Of a stretch of DNA of 64,000 nt, positions 47,606 to 59,200 are shown piece by piece. Numbering within the stretch: the stretch's first letter is position 1; each line of letters starts with the position of its first letter. Where the stretch lies: the NCBI GenBank assembly GCA_001792895.1, contig MARA01000002.1, forward strand, positions 806,001 to 870,000, read 5' to 3'. The notes under the pieces were generated by a model. The model was not told the origin of the DNA, did not search any database, and saw only the letters and a list, made by a program, of their open reading frames with translations. Position numbers and translations under genes: made by a program. The DNA comes from Lentinus brumalis (taxonomy: Eukaryota; Basidiomycota; Agaricomycetes; Polyporales; Polyporaceae).

Positions 47606-48429
47606 ATGCCATCCAAGCAGCCCCAGCTCGGCAGTCTCGCTATCCAAGCACCCTCATTGACTCCGAAGACCGTGCACGTTTCTCCATCAACATGCCATGA
47701 TATCTCTGTCTTCAAGGGTGGGTTCTATCAGCGCTGTTCACGGCCAAGGGACACGTCCTCCTGACGCATCACCCATGGGAACTGTGCATTGCTTGTGGTC
47801 CTGCAGATCTTATGAGTCAGTACAGGAAGCTCGACGACACTATCAACATGCGTCTGAACCGCACGACCGCACAGTATCGGGACAGGGAGCGGTCTGGCTT
47901 GACTGGGAAGGGTGACGTCGAGGAGCAGGCATGCGCACACGTCTGGCGGGAGCTCATCGGTGCGCATCCATGTCTCCCCCTCCTGGTGCCGTGCGGACCG
48001 CAAAGCTGATCGGAGAGAAGCCAACTGGTCTCGCCGGAGAGACATTGTGGGCTACTGCGTGGGCGTGTTGGATGAATCAGTGGAAGAAAAGCGTCAGTCG
48101 TTGCAGGACGCTGGAGACGACGTCTCAGCCCAACGTAAGGCCCGTGGCGCCCTCTATGCCGAAGAGGTCAAGGTTCGTCTCTCAGGCTCCCTCCTTTGAC
48201 ACCGTGGCAGCGCTGAACAGCATGCGCCAGCGGAACCAAATACACAACGAGGTCGTGGTCGAGAACATTGTGCGCAAGCGCGCGTTCGAAGGTACGCCCT
48301 TCCGCTCCGTCTTCTCACTGACATCTTGTGATGCAGATTCGGTTCTGCACAGCGTTCCGGACACGGTGTAGATACTTTGAGCCACCGCCCTCCGAACCAG
48401 AAGCCCGCAAGTGGTGGGATGCCGTCTGA
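47606..48429 (+). CDS. MIX23: MIX23 / CCDC58 / Cid2-family mitochondrial protein
   Basis: Small mitochondrial intermembrane-space protein family linked to TIM22-dependent import. Five exons, 47606-47717, 47807-47959, 48006-48172, 48231-48291 and 48353-48429, join in phase to 189 residues. Family hallmarks are STCHDISVFKDLMSQYRKLD followed by DTINMRLN, a conserved CAHVWREL, the segment HNEVVVENIVRKRAFEAF, and the C-terminal RCRYFEPPPSEPEARKWWD. Conserved cysteines fit an intermembrane-space protein. The acceptor of exon 3 (GCAAAG) is weaker than the others, but the join restores the family alignment. Confidence 0.88.
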
Positions 48430-49183
48430 AGGCGGCTTCCATCGAGCCCATCGGTTTCAAGCTCACATCCCCGCTCATGTTCCATCTCGTTTGTACGGCG
48501 AGAGGGTCCCACATGCCGACATCGTGGCATCATGCTAGGGAGAGATTGTCCTGGTTTCCGTGATGACCCTGTCGCCAACGAAATGGGGGGTGGTCCGCCA
48601 GAAGGTGGTGTTATTGTTGTTGTTCTCGTCCGTCTAGTACATCATGGGATGAAGGTTCGTGTCAGCGCTGTTGTACGTTGCCTTCGAAGTCCGCGCCCAC
48701 GCTGGAATGCAGTGCGTGCTTCCGTTGACTCGTGAACGTCCGATATTTGCTACTTGCAACGCAGTGTGCGCGGGTGTTGTTTGGTGATACGGGGCTGCTG
48801 TCAGGGATACTCTTGCGGCGGAGACGCCTCGCGTATCGACAAGCGAACCGGCGTTGGACCCACAAACTGTCACGTACGCGTTCAGGCCGGAAAATTCAAA
48901 TATCTACGCTCCGGGGTCGGAGACCTGCCTAGACCTGCTCGTCCATGTCCATGTCGCTGCGATCGTCCCAGCGACATGGATGCGCGATTTTGACGAGACA
49001 GATTAGCCTCGAAGATCGGATCGGGCAGCCATGACCCCGCATCACGTGGCGCTGAGGACGCCTTGCGCAACTCTCTCCGCCGTGCGTGTCATCCTCCCGC
49101 ACTGGGACAGCCGTGTGCGGCATTGTCACTGTCAGTGAGCACGATGGCAGCGAAGCCCTGCATTGACTCCCACCACCACCACC
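48430..49183. other. Intergenic region with a 12-bp inverted repeat
   Basis: Spacer between two tandem plus-strand genes. It holds a perfect hairpin at 48948-48980 (TCCATGTCGCTG, 9-nt loop, CAGCGACATGGA). No gene recognised. Confidence 0.5.
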
Positions 49184-50052
49184 ATGCGTACGACCAGCCG
49201 CTTGCTCCTGCTGTCTCTTGCCTCTGCGGCGTACTCGAGCGTCGTTGATCCTCTCCTGGTCCAGTCGAATGATGCCGTCTCAGGAGCCCAGGATGTCAGA
49301 GTACCGATTGTCTTAGGAGTCATGAGCGGTTGCCCGGACGCACTGTTGTGCGAGAGCGTGTTCGACCATGTGCTCGCCCGTGTTTCAGCGAAGGTCGACC
49401 TCAGTCTAACGTTTATTGGAACGTGAGCAAAGAACATCTCCGCCGTGCTTGTCAAAGTACTGATGGGCGCGCAGGCCCAATGCATCTGAACCAGACTTCG
49501 GGGTGACGTGTAAACACGGTCCACTGGAGTGCGCCGGGAATGTACAGGAGCTATGCGCGCAGAAGTATGCGCCGTTCGACCGCTGGTGGGAGTTCGTGCA
49601 GTGCCAGAACTTCCAGGGTCGGTATGAGGTTGGGAAGCCTGAAACGGCGCTCAAGTGCGCGAAGTCTGCGCAGCTGGACTGGGAGAACAGTGGCGTCGGC
49701 GCATGCGCCGGGCTGAACGGTGACGGCAAGGCCGAGGAGGGTGTCCGTCTCTTACGAGAGAACGTCGTGGTCACAGCGAAGATGGGAATCGAGTGAGTGC
49801 CTTGACGCGAGCCTAAACTCTAACACGTCGTGTTGACGATGCGCCCGTACGTAGGAAAAGCTGCACTGTGATAATCAACGGGAGACAGGTGTGCATACGC
49901 GATGGGTCGTGGAAGCAATGCGAGGTACGGACTCACTTGGTCTATCACCATTGTTCCGACGCTGACCTGGCGGATTACTACAGGGTGGACACGAGCCCGC
50001 CGACTTCATCAGGCAGATTGAGGAAGAGTATAGCAAGCTCAATCAGGGGTGA
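49184..50052 (+). CDS. GILT-like thiol reductase
   Basis: Secreted or vacuolar thioredoxin-fold reductase of the gamma-interferon-inducible lysosomal thiol reductase family, expected to reduce protein disulfides at acid pH. Exons 49184-49422, 49475-49792, 49855-49924 and 49984-50052 join to 231 residues. A signal peptide (RLLLLSLASAAYSS) is followed by PIVLGVMSGCPDALLCES. The family signature CKHGPLECAGNVQELC is complete. The usual CXXC is replaced here by CPDALLC, so the active site departs from the animal form. ATG 49184 was chosen because the signal peptide follows directly. Confidence 0.88.
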
Positions 50053-50123
50053 GCGCATCGGCGATGGAGTTGGGGAAGAGGCCGCGGGACAATAAGACGT
50101 CTATTCATGTACAACCCCGAACA

Positions 50124-50555
50124 TCAACCGCCCAGGATAAGTTCGTATCCTATCACAACGAGATTCAGGCCAATGAGCGGTACTGCAGCCAATGTCAGCT
50201 ATCTCAAGCATGAGAGACAAGGACATGGCTTGAGACGTACTCCGCATTAGTGTCCTGACGGCGCCGATGAGGTTTATCAACCGCGCCTTCACCCCGACGT
50301 CCTGCCCTCCTGCGTATGCTGCCTGGTCGTATGGTTGTGCGTATGGTTGTGCAAAGTTCTGGCTGGTAGGCTGCGGTTGTGACGAAGACCAGCCGACTGA
50401 CGTAGCGCAAGGAAACCAGAGGCGCCATGAGCAGAGGTCCAGGAGACATAGCTTCAGAACGTACTTCGTGCGAGAAAGCGTTCTTCGCTGAGCACCGCCA
50501 TAGCATTTACAAGTAGTATGGCAACATAGAGAATCGTCCCGAGGGTGAGAGCCAT
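50124..50555 (-). CDS. YOS1: YOS1/IER3IP1-family ER-Golgi transport protein
   Basis: Small membrane protein acting with Yip1-Yif1 in COPII vesicle traffic. Exons 50465-50555, 50241-50396 and 50124-50182 join to 101 residues. The N-terminal span is LGTILYVAILLVNAMAVLSE, followed by ERFLARIGW, a Gln/Pro/Tyr-rich loop, the family core VKARLINLIGAVRTLMRIPL, and a C-terminal hydrophobic segment ending GYELILGG. Divergently oriented to the uL22m gene, with 176 bp between starts. Confidence 0.93.
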
Positions 50556-50731
50556 GTTCGTCCCCGAGTCCGGGCGAGAGAGATCGTGGTGGACGTGTCG
50601 TAAAGCGTGTAGGGCGGAGGCGCCCCAGAGCACGGCGTGGCGTTGCGCGCGGAGACGCTCGCCACTTCCTCCTGCCTCCGAACTCCGAGCCTGAGCGCGA
50701 CCTCCTAGCGGTGAAGGTCTCTGGCTCTATC

Positions 50732-51742
50732 ATGCAGTGCATCGGGGCAACTCTGCGTTCTGGTATGTGCAGATATACGCTCTCAGCTATTCTTTGCTCA
50801 TCTGCGCGCGATAGCTGGCAGGAAAGCCTGCCTGACGGTGCCTGCTCACAACGTTGCGTCCAGCTCGCGGGTTTTCCAGGTGCAGGCCGTCCAACGCCGC
50901 AAGTATGTGCATTACTACCAATCGAGTTTCGAGTTATTGTCTCAACGACGACGTTGTCAGTGTGTCACTGAATCTGCCAAACTTCAAGGGTCCAGTTGCA
51001 TGGCTCCGTGAATCCCTAGCACCCAACGTGCGCCAGTCGAACACGAAGGAGGAGATTGAGGCTGCGCGCAAACAGGCCGCGGAGAAGGGGCAATTGAGTG
51101 TGTTTGATTCTGTTCCCACTGTCGAGGGTGCGGAGGAGGGTGCGGAGGTTCCTGCATGGAGGAAAAAGACATACACCGAGGTACGTACTCTACACTGTTG
51201 CACTGTCGTACCCCTCCGTGCTGTGTCGCTCACTGTATGGCAGCACAAATACTCCACGTCCAACTTCAAGATCTCCCACCGCAAGCTGAACATGCTGGGC
51301 CGGCAGATCGCCGGCAAGCCCATCGACCATGCTATCCTGCAGATGCAGTTCAGCGAGAAGCGTGCGAGTAAGCGCCTCAAGAGCATGCTCGTCGTGGCCA
51401 AGTCCCATGCTGTCAAGCTGAAGAACCTGGACGAGGGCAGGCTTGTTGTCGGTTAGCCTCTTTGTCTTCCTCCTGTGCGTCTCGGATGCTGAGTTGTGAG
51501 TAGCGGAGTCCTGGGTGACGAAGGGCCCACGCCAGATCAAGCGGTTCGACATCAAGGGTCGTGGCCGCGCTGGTATCAGGATACATCCTCACTCTCGCTT
51601 GCATGTGCTGCTGAAGGAGGGAAAGACGAGGGCCGAGGTGCGGGCGGAGGACCGCGAGCGGAAGCTGAAGAGGATCGTCTCTGCGGGTCTTGTCAGGGAG
51701 GATGTTCCTATCCGCAACCCCGGTCCCATGTGGGCATGGTAG
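50732..51742 (+). CDS. Mitochondrial ribosomal protein uL22m
   Basis: Large-subunit protein of the mitochondrial ribosome. Exons 50732-50762, 50815-50902, 50961-51180, 51244-51451 and 51504-51742 join in phase to 261 residues. The N-terminus is a basic, Ser-rich presequence (MQCIGATLRSAGRKACLTVP). The uL22 fold begins at STSNFKISHRKLNMLGRQIA, then HAVKLKNLDEGRLVVAESWV and KGPRQIKRFDIKGRGRAGI, which is the conserved hairpin lining the exit tunnel. The protein ends RNPGPMWAW. It shares a short bidirectional promoter with YOS1. Confidence 0.92.
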
Positions 51743-51929
51743 AGAGCCCGTGTTGTATGCATACACTATCCACACCACTAGTAATACTGAGGGTATTTGC
51801 GCTGCTCATGTGTTGAGAGCGCGAGTCGCGCGCAGTAGCGGTGCTATTTCCGGAGACGCGCCACGACACGTCGCGCTAAAGCACACTTGGTCGCAGACCA
51901 CCTCCTCGTCTCCTCCCCCACCCGATACC

Positions 51930-53680
51930 ATGCCGCGGCACTGGCGGGCACCATTCTCGTTCATTCTTTCGGTTTTTATCCTCCCGCTATGTACGTCCGC
52001 TGCTAATTCGTTCGAAAACACCGCGATCGTGCGCACGGTCGAGCTCGGGGGCGCGCTTGTGCACGTCACGACCACGTATGCAGTCAAGGCCCTGGAGGAC
52101 GGGTCCAGCGTATACACCATCGCGCTCGCGGAGCGGGAGCAGGCGCACACAAGCTGGCTGGAGGCGAAACTGAAGGGAGAGAGTGAGAGACTGCCTCTGG
52201 AGGACTTTGGGTACCACCAAGACAGGTGCGTGCATACCGCTGCGCTTATACTCGTGAGTTGTGCGTGATATCAAGGCATTGCTGGTACAGCGGGGTCTTC
52301 CTCTACACTATCGAGCTCCCGAAGGCTTTGAACGTCAACCAGACCGCGAACCTGGTGATTGAGACCGTTCAGACGCATGCAACGTACGCTTGGCCAGAAG
52401 AGGCAGGCCAGAAGGAGGGCCAGTCCCTGAAATATGAGACTGAGCTGCTCGTGCTGAGCCCATACAAGACTGCCGTTCAGCGCACGAAGGTTCGGTACGT
52501 GCCCTTCACCTTTTGCACTGGGAAATGTTGTGAACACTGGCTACTAGCTCGCCAAGCCCGCAAGTCCACTCGTACACTGTCCCGGAGGATGTCGAGTTCA
52601 CGACTGACGTCGTGGCGACGAAGTCTGGCGCGACTATCACTTACGGTCCCTTCTACGACCTTCCTCCTTCCGCCACCTCGGACTTTGTCGACAAGAAGCA
52701 GAAGCACATCACTGTCCACTACAGCTTCGACTACCCTGTTCTTGAGATCAGCAAACTTCAGCGTGCTGCAGAAATCAGCCATTGGGGTGCGAACCTGAAC
52801 ATCGATGATAAGTACTGGCTTCATAACGCGGGTCCCCGGTGAGTACCATATATGTGGGACCTTCTTGGACACTGGACACTGAGTATGTGCTGTCAGCCTC
52901 AAGGGTCACTTCTCCCGTCTCGACTACCAGACTCAGAACTACTTCGGCCGCCCCGGCCCCCACACCATCCCCTCGCTCCAGTTGCACCTTCCCGCAGGCA
53001 TCCATGATGTCTACTACTATGATCTCGTGGGCAACGTCTCTACGTCGCGGCTGCGGACCACCCCTTCTCTCCCGAAGGGCGCGGAGCCCAACCAATATTC
53101 TGTCCTCGAGCTCCGCCCGCGTTACCCCATCGCCGGCGGCTGGAACTACAGCTTTACTTTGGGATGGGACTCGCCGCTGGAGGACTATGCCGGTTACGAC
53201 AAGACCACTGGCAAGTATGTTGTCAGTGTGCCAATCATGACAGTGATTCCTGGTGCGGTCGTGGATGAGGCTGAAGTCACAATCATTCTGCCCGAGGGCG
53301 CAACGTGAGTTTCAGTATCGGCACTGCTATATAAACATTTTGACCGAACCTTTCCTCCAGTGACGTCGACTACGTCGTCCCGTACCCCGCGCTCAGCGAG
53401 ACTCTCTCGACGCATATCACTTACCTCGACACTGTCGGCCGTCCGAAGATCACGCTCAAGTATGCCCAACTGACAGACAAGCACGGCGGTAACATCTACG
53501 TAAGTGTGCTTTTGCCCATCACTCCAGCCCAGCGCGCTTACGCGCTGTTTGCAGGTTACCTACAAGGTGCCATTCTCCGCTCACCTGAAGAAGCCGCTGG
53601 CTGTTGCGACGGCCTTTGCTGGCGTCTTCGCCCTCGCCCTCGCATGGAAACGCGTAGATATCCGCATCAGCAGGAAGTGA
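51930..53680 (+). CDS. OST1: OST1 / ribophorin I, oligosaccharyltransferase subunit
   Basis: Subunit of the ER oligosaccharyltransferase that transfers N-glycans to nascent proteins. Exons 51930-52225, 52291-52494, 52548-52838, 52897-53304, 53361-53499 and 53555-53680 join to 487 residues. A signal peptide (FSFILSVFILPLCTSAA) is followed by the ribophorin core: VRTVELGGALVHVTTTYAVK, VFLYTIELPKALNV, ITYGPFYDLPPSA, HWGANLNIDDKYWLHNAGP, FSRLDYQTQNYFGRPGPHTI and LELRPRYPIAGGWNYSFTLG. One C-terminal membrane span (LAVATAFAGVFALALAW) ends in a short basic tail. It lies 187 bp after uL22m. Confidence 0.95.
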
Positions 53681-53937
53681 CGTGTATGTGCTTAGTCGCT
53701 GTCGAAAATAACTTTATTCTTGCACTTCGGGCACATTTCGGACGAACGGAATGGAGCCAGGAGATGTTGTGTATTGATACAAGATGATGTACAGGTGAGT
53801 CATGAGCGTACTCTATGCTAGTTCAACCTGTTACTGCTGAAGCTGTGGACCGTGAAGGGGGTACATCCAGGCGGAGGTGGCGAGCTTACGCAACGACGGT
53901 CAGCCTCGTGCGCGATCGTTTGAACTATGGTTCATCC

Positions 53938-54522
53938 TCACCATTGCAGGAACAAGAACATGCCATTCAGGCCATTGACGTCTGCGCACGAGTAGAACAA
54001 GCCCTCGTTGTTCTGCGGGCCGTTCTCGTAGAAGAGCATCGTGCCCTGCCAGCGCCACCGCCCGCCAGGCACGCCCGCCGGCTTTGTGCCGACGATCAGT
54101 TGCAGGGGGAGCTGCCCGGAGCCGGTCGTGTTGTGGACGTTGACGGGCATGATCGTGGACTCGTTGTGGTAGTGCCAGAGCTGGTTCTGGTGGATGTAGA
54201 AGAGCGGCGGGGAGCGGTTGCGGTACATCGTCACGTTTCCTGGGTTGCCTGCCAGTGCGGTGTGCGAGGTGAGCAAACGTCCTGTCGTTTGGCGTATGGG
54301 TCGGTGCTTACCTCGCGTTGCTGCGATGGACATGTAGAATGGGACGTGGCCCGCGGTCCCCTGGCTTGTTGCTGGGCCTAAGCCCTCGAGGTAGGTCATA
54401 CCCGGGACGAGGTTCCCGATCGATGACCAGGAGGTGACACCCTCGAATGAGGGGACCGCGGCAACGAACAGGAGCGAGGTGAGGTAGGAGGTGATTGCGA
54501 AGAGCATCGAGACGAGTGCCAT
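53938..54522 (-). CDS. Small secreted protein of unknown family
   Basis: Two exons, 54312-54522 and 53938-54248, give 173 residues. The first about 22 residues are a signal peptide (MLFAITSYLTSLLFVAAVPS). The rest is soluble, with several N-glycosylation sequons (NVT, NRS, NES, NTT) and aromatic-rich stretches (PLFYIHQNQLWHYHNES). No family recognised. A TATATA box lies about 70 bp upstream of the start (near 54591). Convergent with OST1, with 257 bp between stops. Confidence 0.7.
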   Translation of the reverse strand: MALVSMLFAITSYLTSLLFVAAVPSFEGVTSWSSIGNLVPGMTYLEGLGPATSQGTAGHVPFYMSIAATRGKHRPIRQTTGRLLTSHTALAGNPGNVTMYRNRSPPLFYIHQNQLWHYHNESTIMPVNVHNTTGSGQLPLQLIVGTKPAGVPGGRWRWQGTMLFYENGPQNNEGLFYSCADVNGLNGMFLFLQW

Positions 54523-55026
54523 GTCGGGCTACACGGTCGGGAGGCGTTGAAGGAGCGCAACGTCAAGCTGGCCCTCTCTGGCGCATGCGATATATACTGG
54601 TGCATTGACTCTCGGGCTCTCGGAGTATCTACGCGCGGGACACGTCGTCGACACCCCCGCAGGTCACGACCGGAGGAACCTGCGCCATGGCGGTAGAAAC
54701 AGGCTTTCCGTGACGTCTGCGAGGCTTTAGGATCGCCGGGCGTGCCATAGAGACTCGGCTCAGCTGACCACATGTGCTTCCGAGACGAGCGCGAGAGAGA
54801 AGGAGGGAGGATAATCTGTGGTGATGTTTCGGAAGGAGGGCGTGTTCCACGTGATCGCGCAAACAACACGTCTGTGGCGTCAGGCGCCGGAGTCAACCGC
54901 GTTCCGCTCTTGTCTTCAACCACAACTACGACCACGACGGTTGGATTTGACTGTAACTTATCCTCTTGGCTCTTGACATGATCTTCTGAACGCTGCTTGC
55001 TTCAACGTCTCGGCTGTACATAGGTG
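54523..55026. promoter_or_regulatory. Divergent intergenic region
   Basis: About 500 bp between two divergent genes. A TATATA box near 54591-54598 suits the minus-strand gene. Nothing else recognised. Confidence 0.4.
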
Positions 55027-55983
55027 ATGGACAAGTTCGTCACCGTCAAGAAGCCGTCGTCCGTGCGTGGAGTCGCCGGCAAGGATGAGAGCAAGAACAA
55101 GTCCGACCGCCAGAAATTCAGATACAACCCGTACGGTGTGAGCAAGTCGAACGAGCGCAGCTTTGAAGACTGGAAGGACAAGAAGAGGAACGAGAAGTCA
55201 GCTCGCGTCCGCACATGAGCTCGTGGATGGATCGAACTGACGAAATGGGACATGCAGGATCCTGGGCCCCCTACTGAAGCCGAAGGATGGTCAGCCGAAG
55301 CCATCCTCGTCTGTCCTCACGAAGCATCTTCTGAACACGCTTGGGGACGAATCTAACCCTATCACGAACTCGGACATCTACCATCGCTCCGGTGCGTCAG
55401 CCTTGCGCTACGGCGTATGTGAAACGACCGCTCACGCTTGGGGGCCCTGCAGATCACATCAGCTCAGCAGCTACTGGGCACCAACGGTCCGATGGCCGTG
55501 GGCCGCAGCAGCCGTACCTCAAGGCCCGCTACAGAAAGCTGGCGGACCAGCTGCCGGAGACGTCGACGCAGGTCCTGCGGAATGTGCGGATCTATATCAA
55601 CGGATATCTGGATAACACGACAGATATTGAGATGAAGCGCATCGTGTCGCTCGCGGGGGTCAAGTGATGTGAGTTGCAGAGCCGTGGTCGTGGTGAACCG
55701 TGGTTGAAGGATGTTGTCGCGGCACAGGCATACAGTATCGGGTGCGACCCACATCTTGACGTCGCAGCAGCTGAGCGGCACGAAGACGCAGAAGATGTTG
55801 AAGGCGAAGGCGAGGCATATCACCCATGTTGTGCGGCCGGAGTGGGTGACGGACAGCATCGACGCTGGCCGACGACTGTCTGAGCGGGAGTACTCAGTGG
55901 TCAAGGATTCGAGCGTGGCGAAGATTACGGACATGTTTGGAGCAGGCTCTTCGAAGACGACGGCATGTCCGCAGCTATTATGA
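55027..55983 (+). CDS. BRCT-domain protein, REV1-BRCT-like, no polymerase domain
   Basis: Exons 55027-about 55203, 55258-55391, 55453-55663 and 55728-55983. A basic N-terminal part (FRYNPYGVSKSNERSFEDWK) precedes a single BRCT domain: VLRNVRIYINGYLDNTTDIE, IVSLAG, then SGATHILTSQQLSGTKTQKM and HVVRPEWVTDSIDAGRRLSE. The domain resembles the REV1 BRCT, but the frame stops at 55983 about 35 residues after it, and no Y-family polymerase sequence follows. The first intron is odd: the frame joins only if the donor is at CG|CACATGAG, not GT, so a base error or a nonstandard site is likely. Expected role: phosphopeptide or DNA-end binding in repair. Confidence 0.7.
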
Positions 55984-56293
55984 GTATCGTATTGTATCGA
56001 TTTATAGCCCAGATTCTATCTTCTTTCCTGAGCTGTGGGCTTTCCGAAATAGCGCAGGCTGCGTTCCAATCCCACCGACCGTCTTGGACCGATGAGTTGC
56101 GGAGGAATGCCCTCTGAGGGACCCGAAGCGAGCCTGGAAGGAGTGCGCCCGATGGATCTGTGACGGTGGGCGGCTCGAGTAGAGGAGCGCTGTTGGCGGA
56201 GAGGGCAGCGTGTCTTGCGGTCGTTCGTCACTCCATAATCCATTCCTTCCAGTCAACTTGTCTTCTCTCCTTCATACAGACGACCGACGCCGC
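55984..56293. other. Spacer between BRCT gene and EFR3
   Basis: A 310-bp spacer that should contain the EFR3 promoter. No clear element recognised. Confidence 0.4.
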
Positions 56294-59200
56294 ATGCATA
56301 TTCCATTCACTCCTAATCACGTCCAGCTCGTCTCCGCCTGCTACCCGCCCACCGCTGCCCTCCTCACCGCCGGCCCAGAATACTCCCCTAACTCCCAGGA
56401 GCTCTCAAGACTCACCTACTATGCCGCCAATCGCCCAGGAAAGATCGGGAAGCTTGGGGCCGAGCTCGAGAAGCGGGTGAGGGCGGACTGCAGGAAGGCG
56501 GCGGCGGGCAATACGCGGGCGCGCGCGTGAGTTGTGCTCTTCTCCTCGTCCGCTCGCATGCCGAGAACCCTCCGTCAGGTCTCTGTTAATCACACTCGCC
56601 ATCATCAAGGCCATTGCGACGGAATGTCGCAGAGACATGGCCGTGCTCTCTCCGGCGTTGCTGGCCTCGGTCAACGTAACTCTGTCTACCCTCTCCGCGG
56701 ACCTCGAGATCGCGGCACGGGCTGCTACAGTGGTAAGTGCGTAGTGTCACGCGATCGTCCTCCGCACTCACAAACTTGCGTCAGTTCACCGCTTGGACGA
56801 CATACACGGACGGTCTCATCATTGGAGTCGACCTGAAGGTGACGGAGGACTACATGTCTTGTCTCCAGCACTTCTCCAGGTTGGGTCACCTCGAACACAA
56901 TGACCACGAGACCCGCAACCGGTACGTCCGAATGTATCTCTATGTAGTCTCGGAATCAGAAGGCCAGTCGCGGTTCTGCATGGGTTACCAGTAAGGGCAG
57001 AAAGTCAGATCCACTATGGTATCTGTCCAGCGGATTGTCCGCCGGCACTGGCACCTCACGAGCCATACAATGCTCACCCCACTACCTGTAACGCATGTAC
57101 GGGGCCCCGAGGGTCTGGTCACCGTCCCGCCACTTACCTCGGGTCACCATCTGGTGGTCGCTGGCCAGAGTCAAACGTTATGGCCACCATCGAGCACATG
57201 AAGTAGCAGCGCATACTACGGAGGAGATGGCCGAGCTCGAGACGGTCCGTGGGTGACACAGACCAGTGGGTGCCGCAAGCCACGGCCAGCACAGCCGTAT
57301 GCATTGGCGAGAAAGCGAGTGGCATCTCGGCCATAGCAGCGATCACAGCGTCGGGCCCGCATGAGGGCAGGCGGCGGTGGAGGCGGCGAGGAGGCGCAAC
57401 CGCTCACAGACAGGGCGCGATCAACCAGTTTTGACCTCTTATGGCTGCGTCCTGGTTGTCCGCCGGACCAAGTTCCTAGTCGCTGGGACGTTCCTAGTAA
57501 AGACACACGACTCCCCGACGGCAGAGCATGTATTCGATGTGTCGCTTGCTTTGCGAGGCATGGACGCAGTGCAGTCTCGGCTGCAGACGACCCGCGGAGC
57601 ATAAGCCGTCCAGCCTGCGGGGGTTCCATCGGCGAGAGGCATTGCTCCTCCGGGTATGCGCTTCAGCGAGTGGCATCCATTCGCGCTGCTTGACAGCTAA
57701 CCCGCTGTGCGATATACCTTCGCTATAGACGAGGATGGGATCTGTTCTGCCCGAGCCAGTGCCAACTCCCACAGCTGAGTTTACAGCGCGCTGTCCCTTA
57801 TACGCGGCTAGCCGACCACTGTGGTGCGATGAGGTGTATATATGCGCTGCTTTCTGTCCGAGAATTGACTCCACACGATCCGGAGCTAAGCCGGAGGACG
57901 CGTTGCATCTCCGCGACTCGAGGTCTCAAGGCTTCACCTAGTGATGTCCGTGACGATTGTCAGTTATTCCCCGATCGTCCGAACGAAATTTACCAAACGA
58001 TCAAAGACCGGTCCTTCTCTAGCTGTCTCCCTTCTATGCCTTTTTGGATTGGTCCCAACCTCTTCCAGTGCTGACTTCCTATCATCAGCACAAGACTTGT
58101 CGGCCTTGCTGCGTTGGTCGGGGTGGTGAATTCCGAAGCCCTCTACCACTCAATGACGTATTTCCAACCGCAAGTGTCTGTCATCATGCGCGCCCTTCTG
58201 GTCCCCTTCCTCCAAGTTGACGTGCCGGTGCTTGACCACGAGTGAGTCCCAGTGCATTCGCCGCATTCATTCACTAATCGACGATTCAGGCTCGCGGACA
58301 TCAAGGAACAGCCCAACTCTCCAATACTGGACGAGTTCCGTTCCCGACCGATGCTGGAGCGCAGGGCCGCGTCGATCCACCTACACATCGACGGCGACCA
58401 GGGACCAAGTTCGGGGGTCGTGGCAAACACCGCGCTACGCGCGACGTCGTCCCTCTTGGGCCACACTAACGGCCACCAGGCGTCAGCGGTCGTAAAGGCC
58501 AGCATCGAAACGCTCGACGAGAGCCAAGGTTGGGAGCAGGTGGAGCACTGCCGATGGCTTGCGGAAAAGGCTGCCGAATGGACGCAGTACCAGTACCGCT
58601 ATGCGATCCCCACGCGACTGGTCGAGTGCCTAGCGGAAGGTCAAGACGCCGCGCAGCCCACGGCGAGGCACACCACCCTTGCCGCTATGATCACGACTGT
58701 CTTCACATCTTCGACGCCCTTAGTGAACCTTTCCACGTCAGACATCATCTCAAGCCTCATCTCCATCACGCTGCGACGGGTGACCGTGTCTCCGAACGAC
58801 TCCCTGCTACCTGCTCTGGTGGAGTGTATCTCGTCTTTGGGCACGCATGTCTACTACGCCGACCAGATACAAGACCTTGCTGGGGAGCTGATCAGCCGGC
58901 TCGTCATCGTCGAGGCAAGTGGCGTCCCCGGTGCTGGGAAGGGAAGCCGCGAGCACGCGCGGACACAGGCCGTTCGCTGCCTTCTCGCGGGTCTCCTCGG
59001 GCTCATCCACGCCGCTGACCTGCACGATGCTGGGAAAGACGCGGACGACGACAAGAAGTTCTCAACTTCACCCACTTTGCCCGGGCTAGCAGAGCAACGA
59101 ACGTCGCACGAAGGCCAAATCCGCCCCTCGCGACGTACGAAGGTCACGCCGGAGGTGTGGCAGGATACAGTCTCGCTCGTATGCGATCACGAGTATGCCG

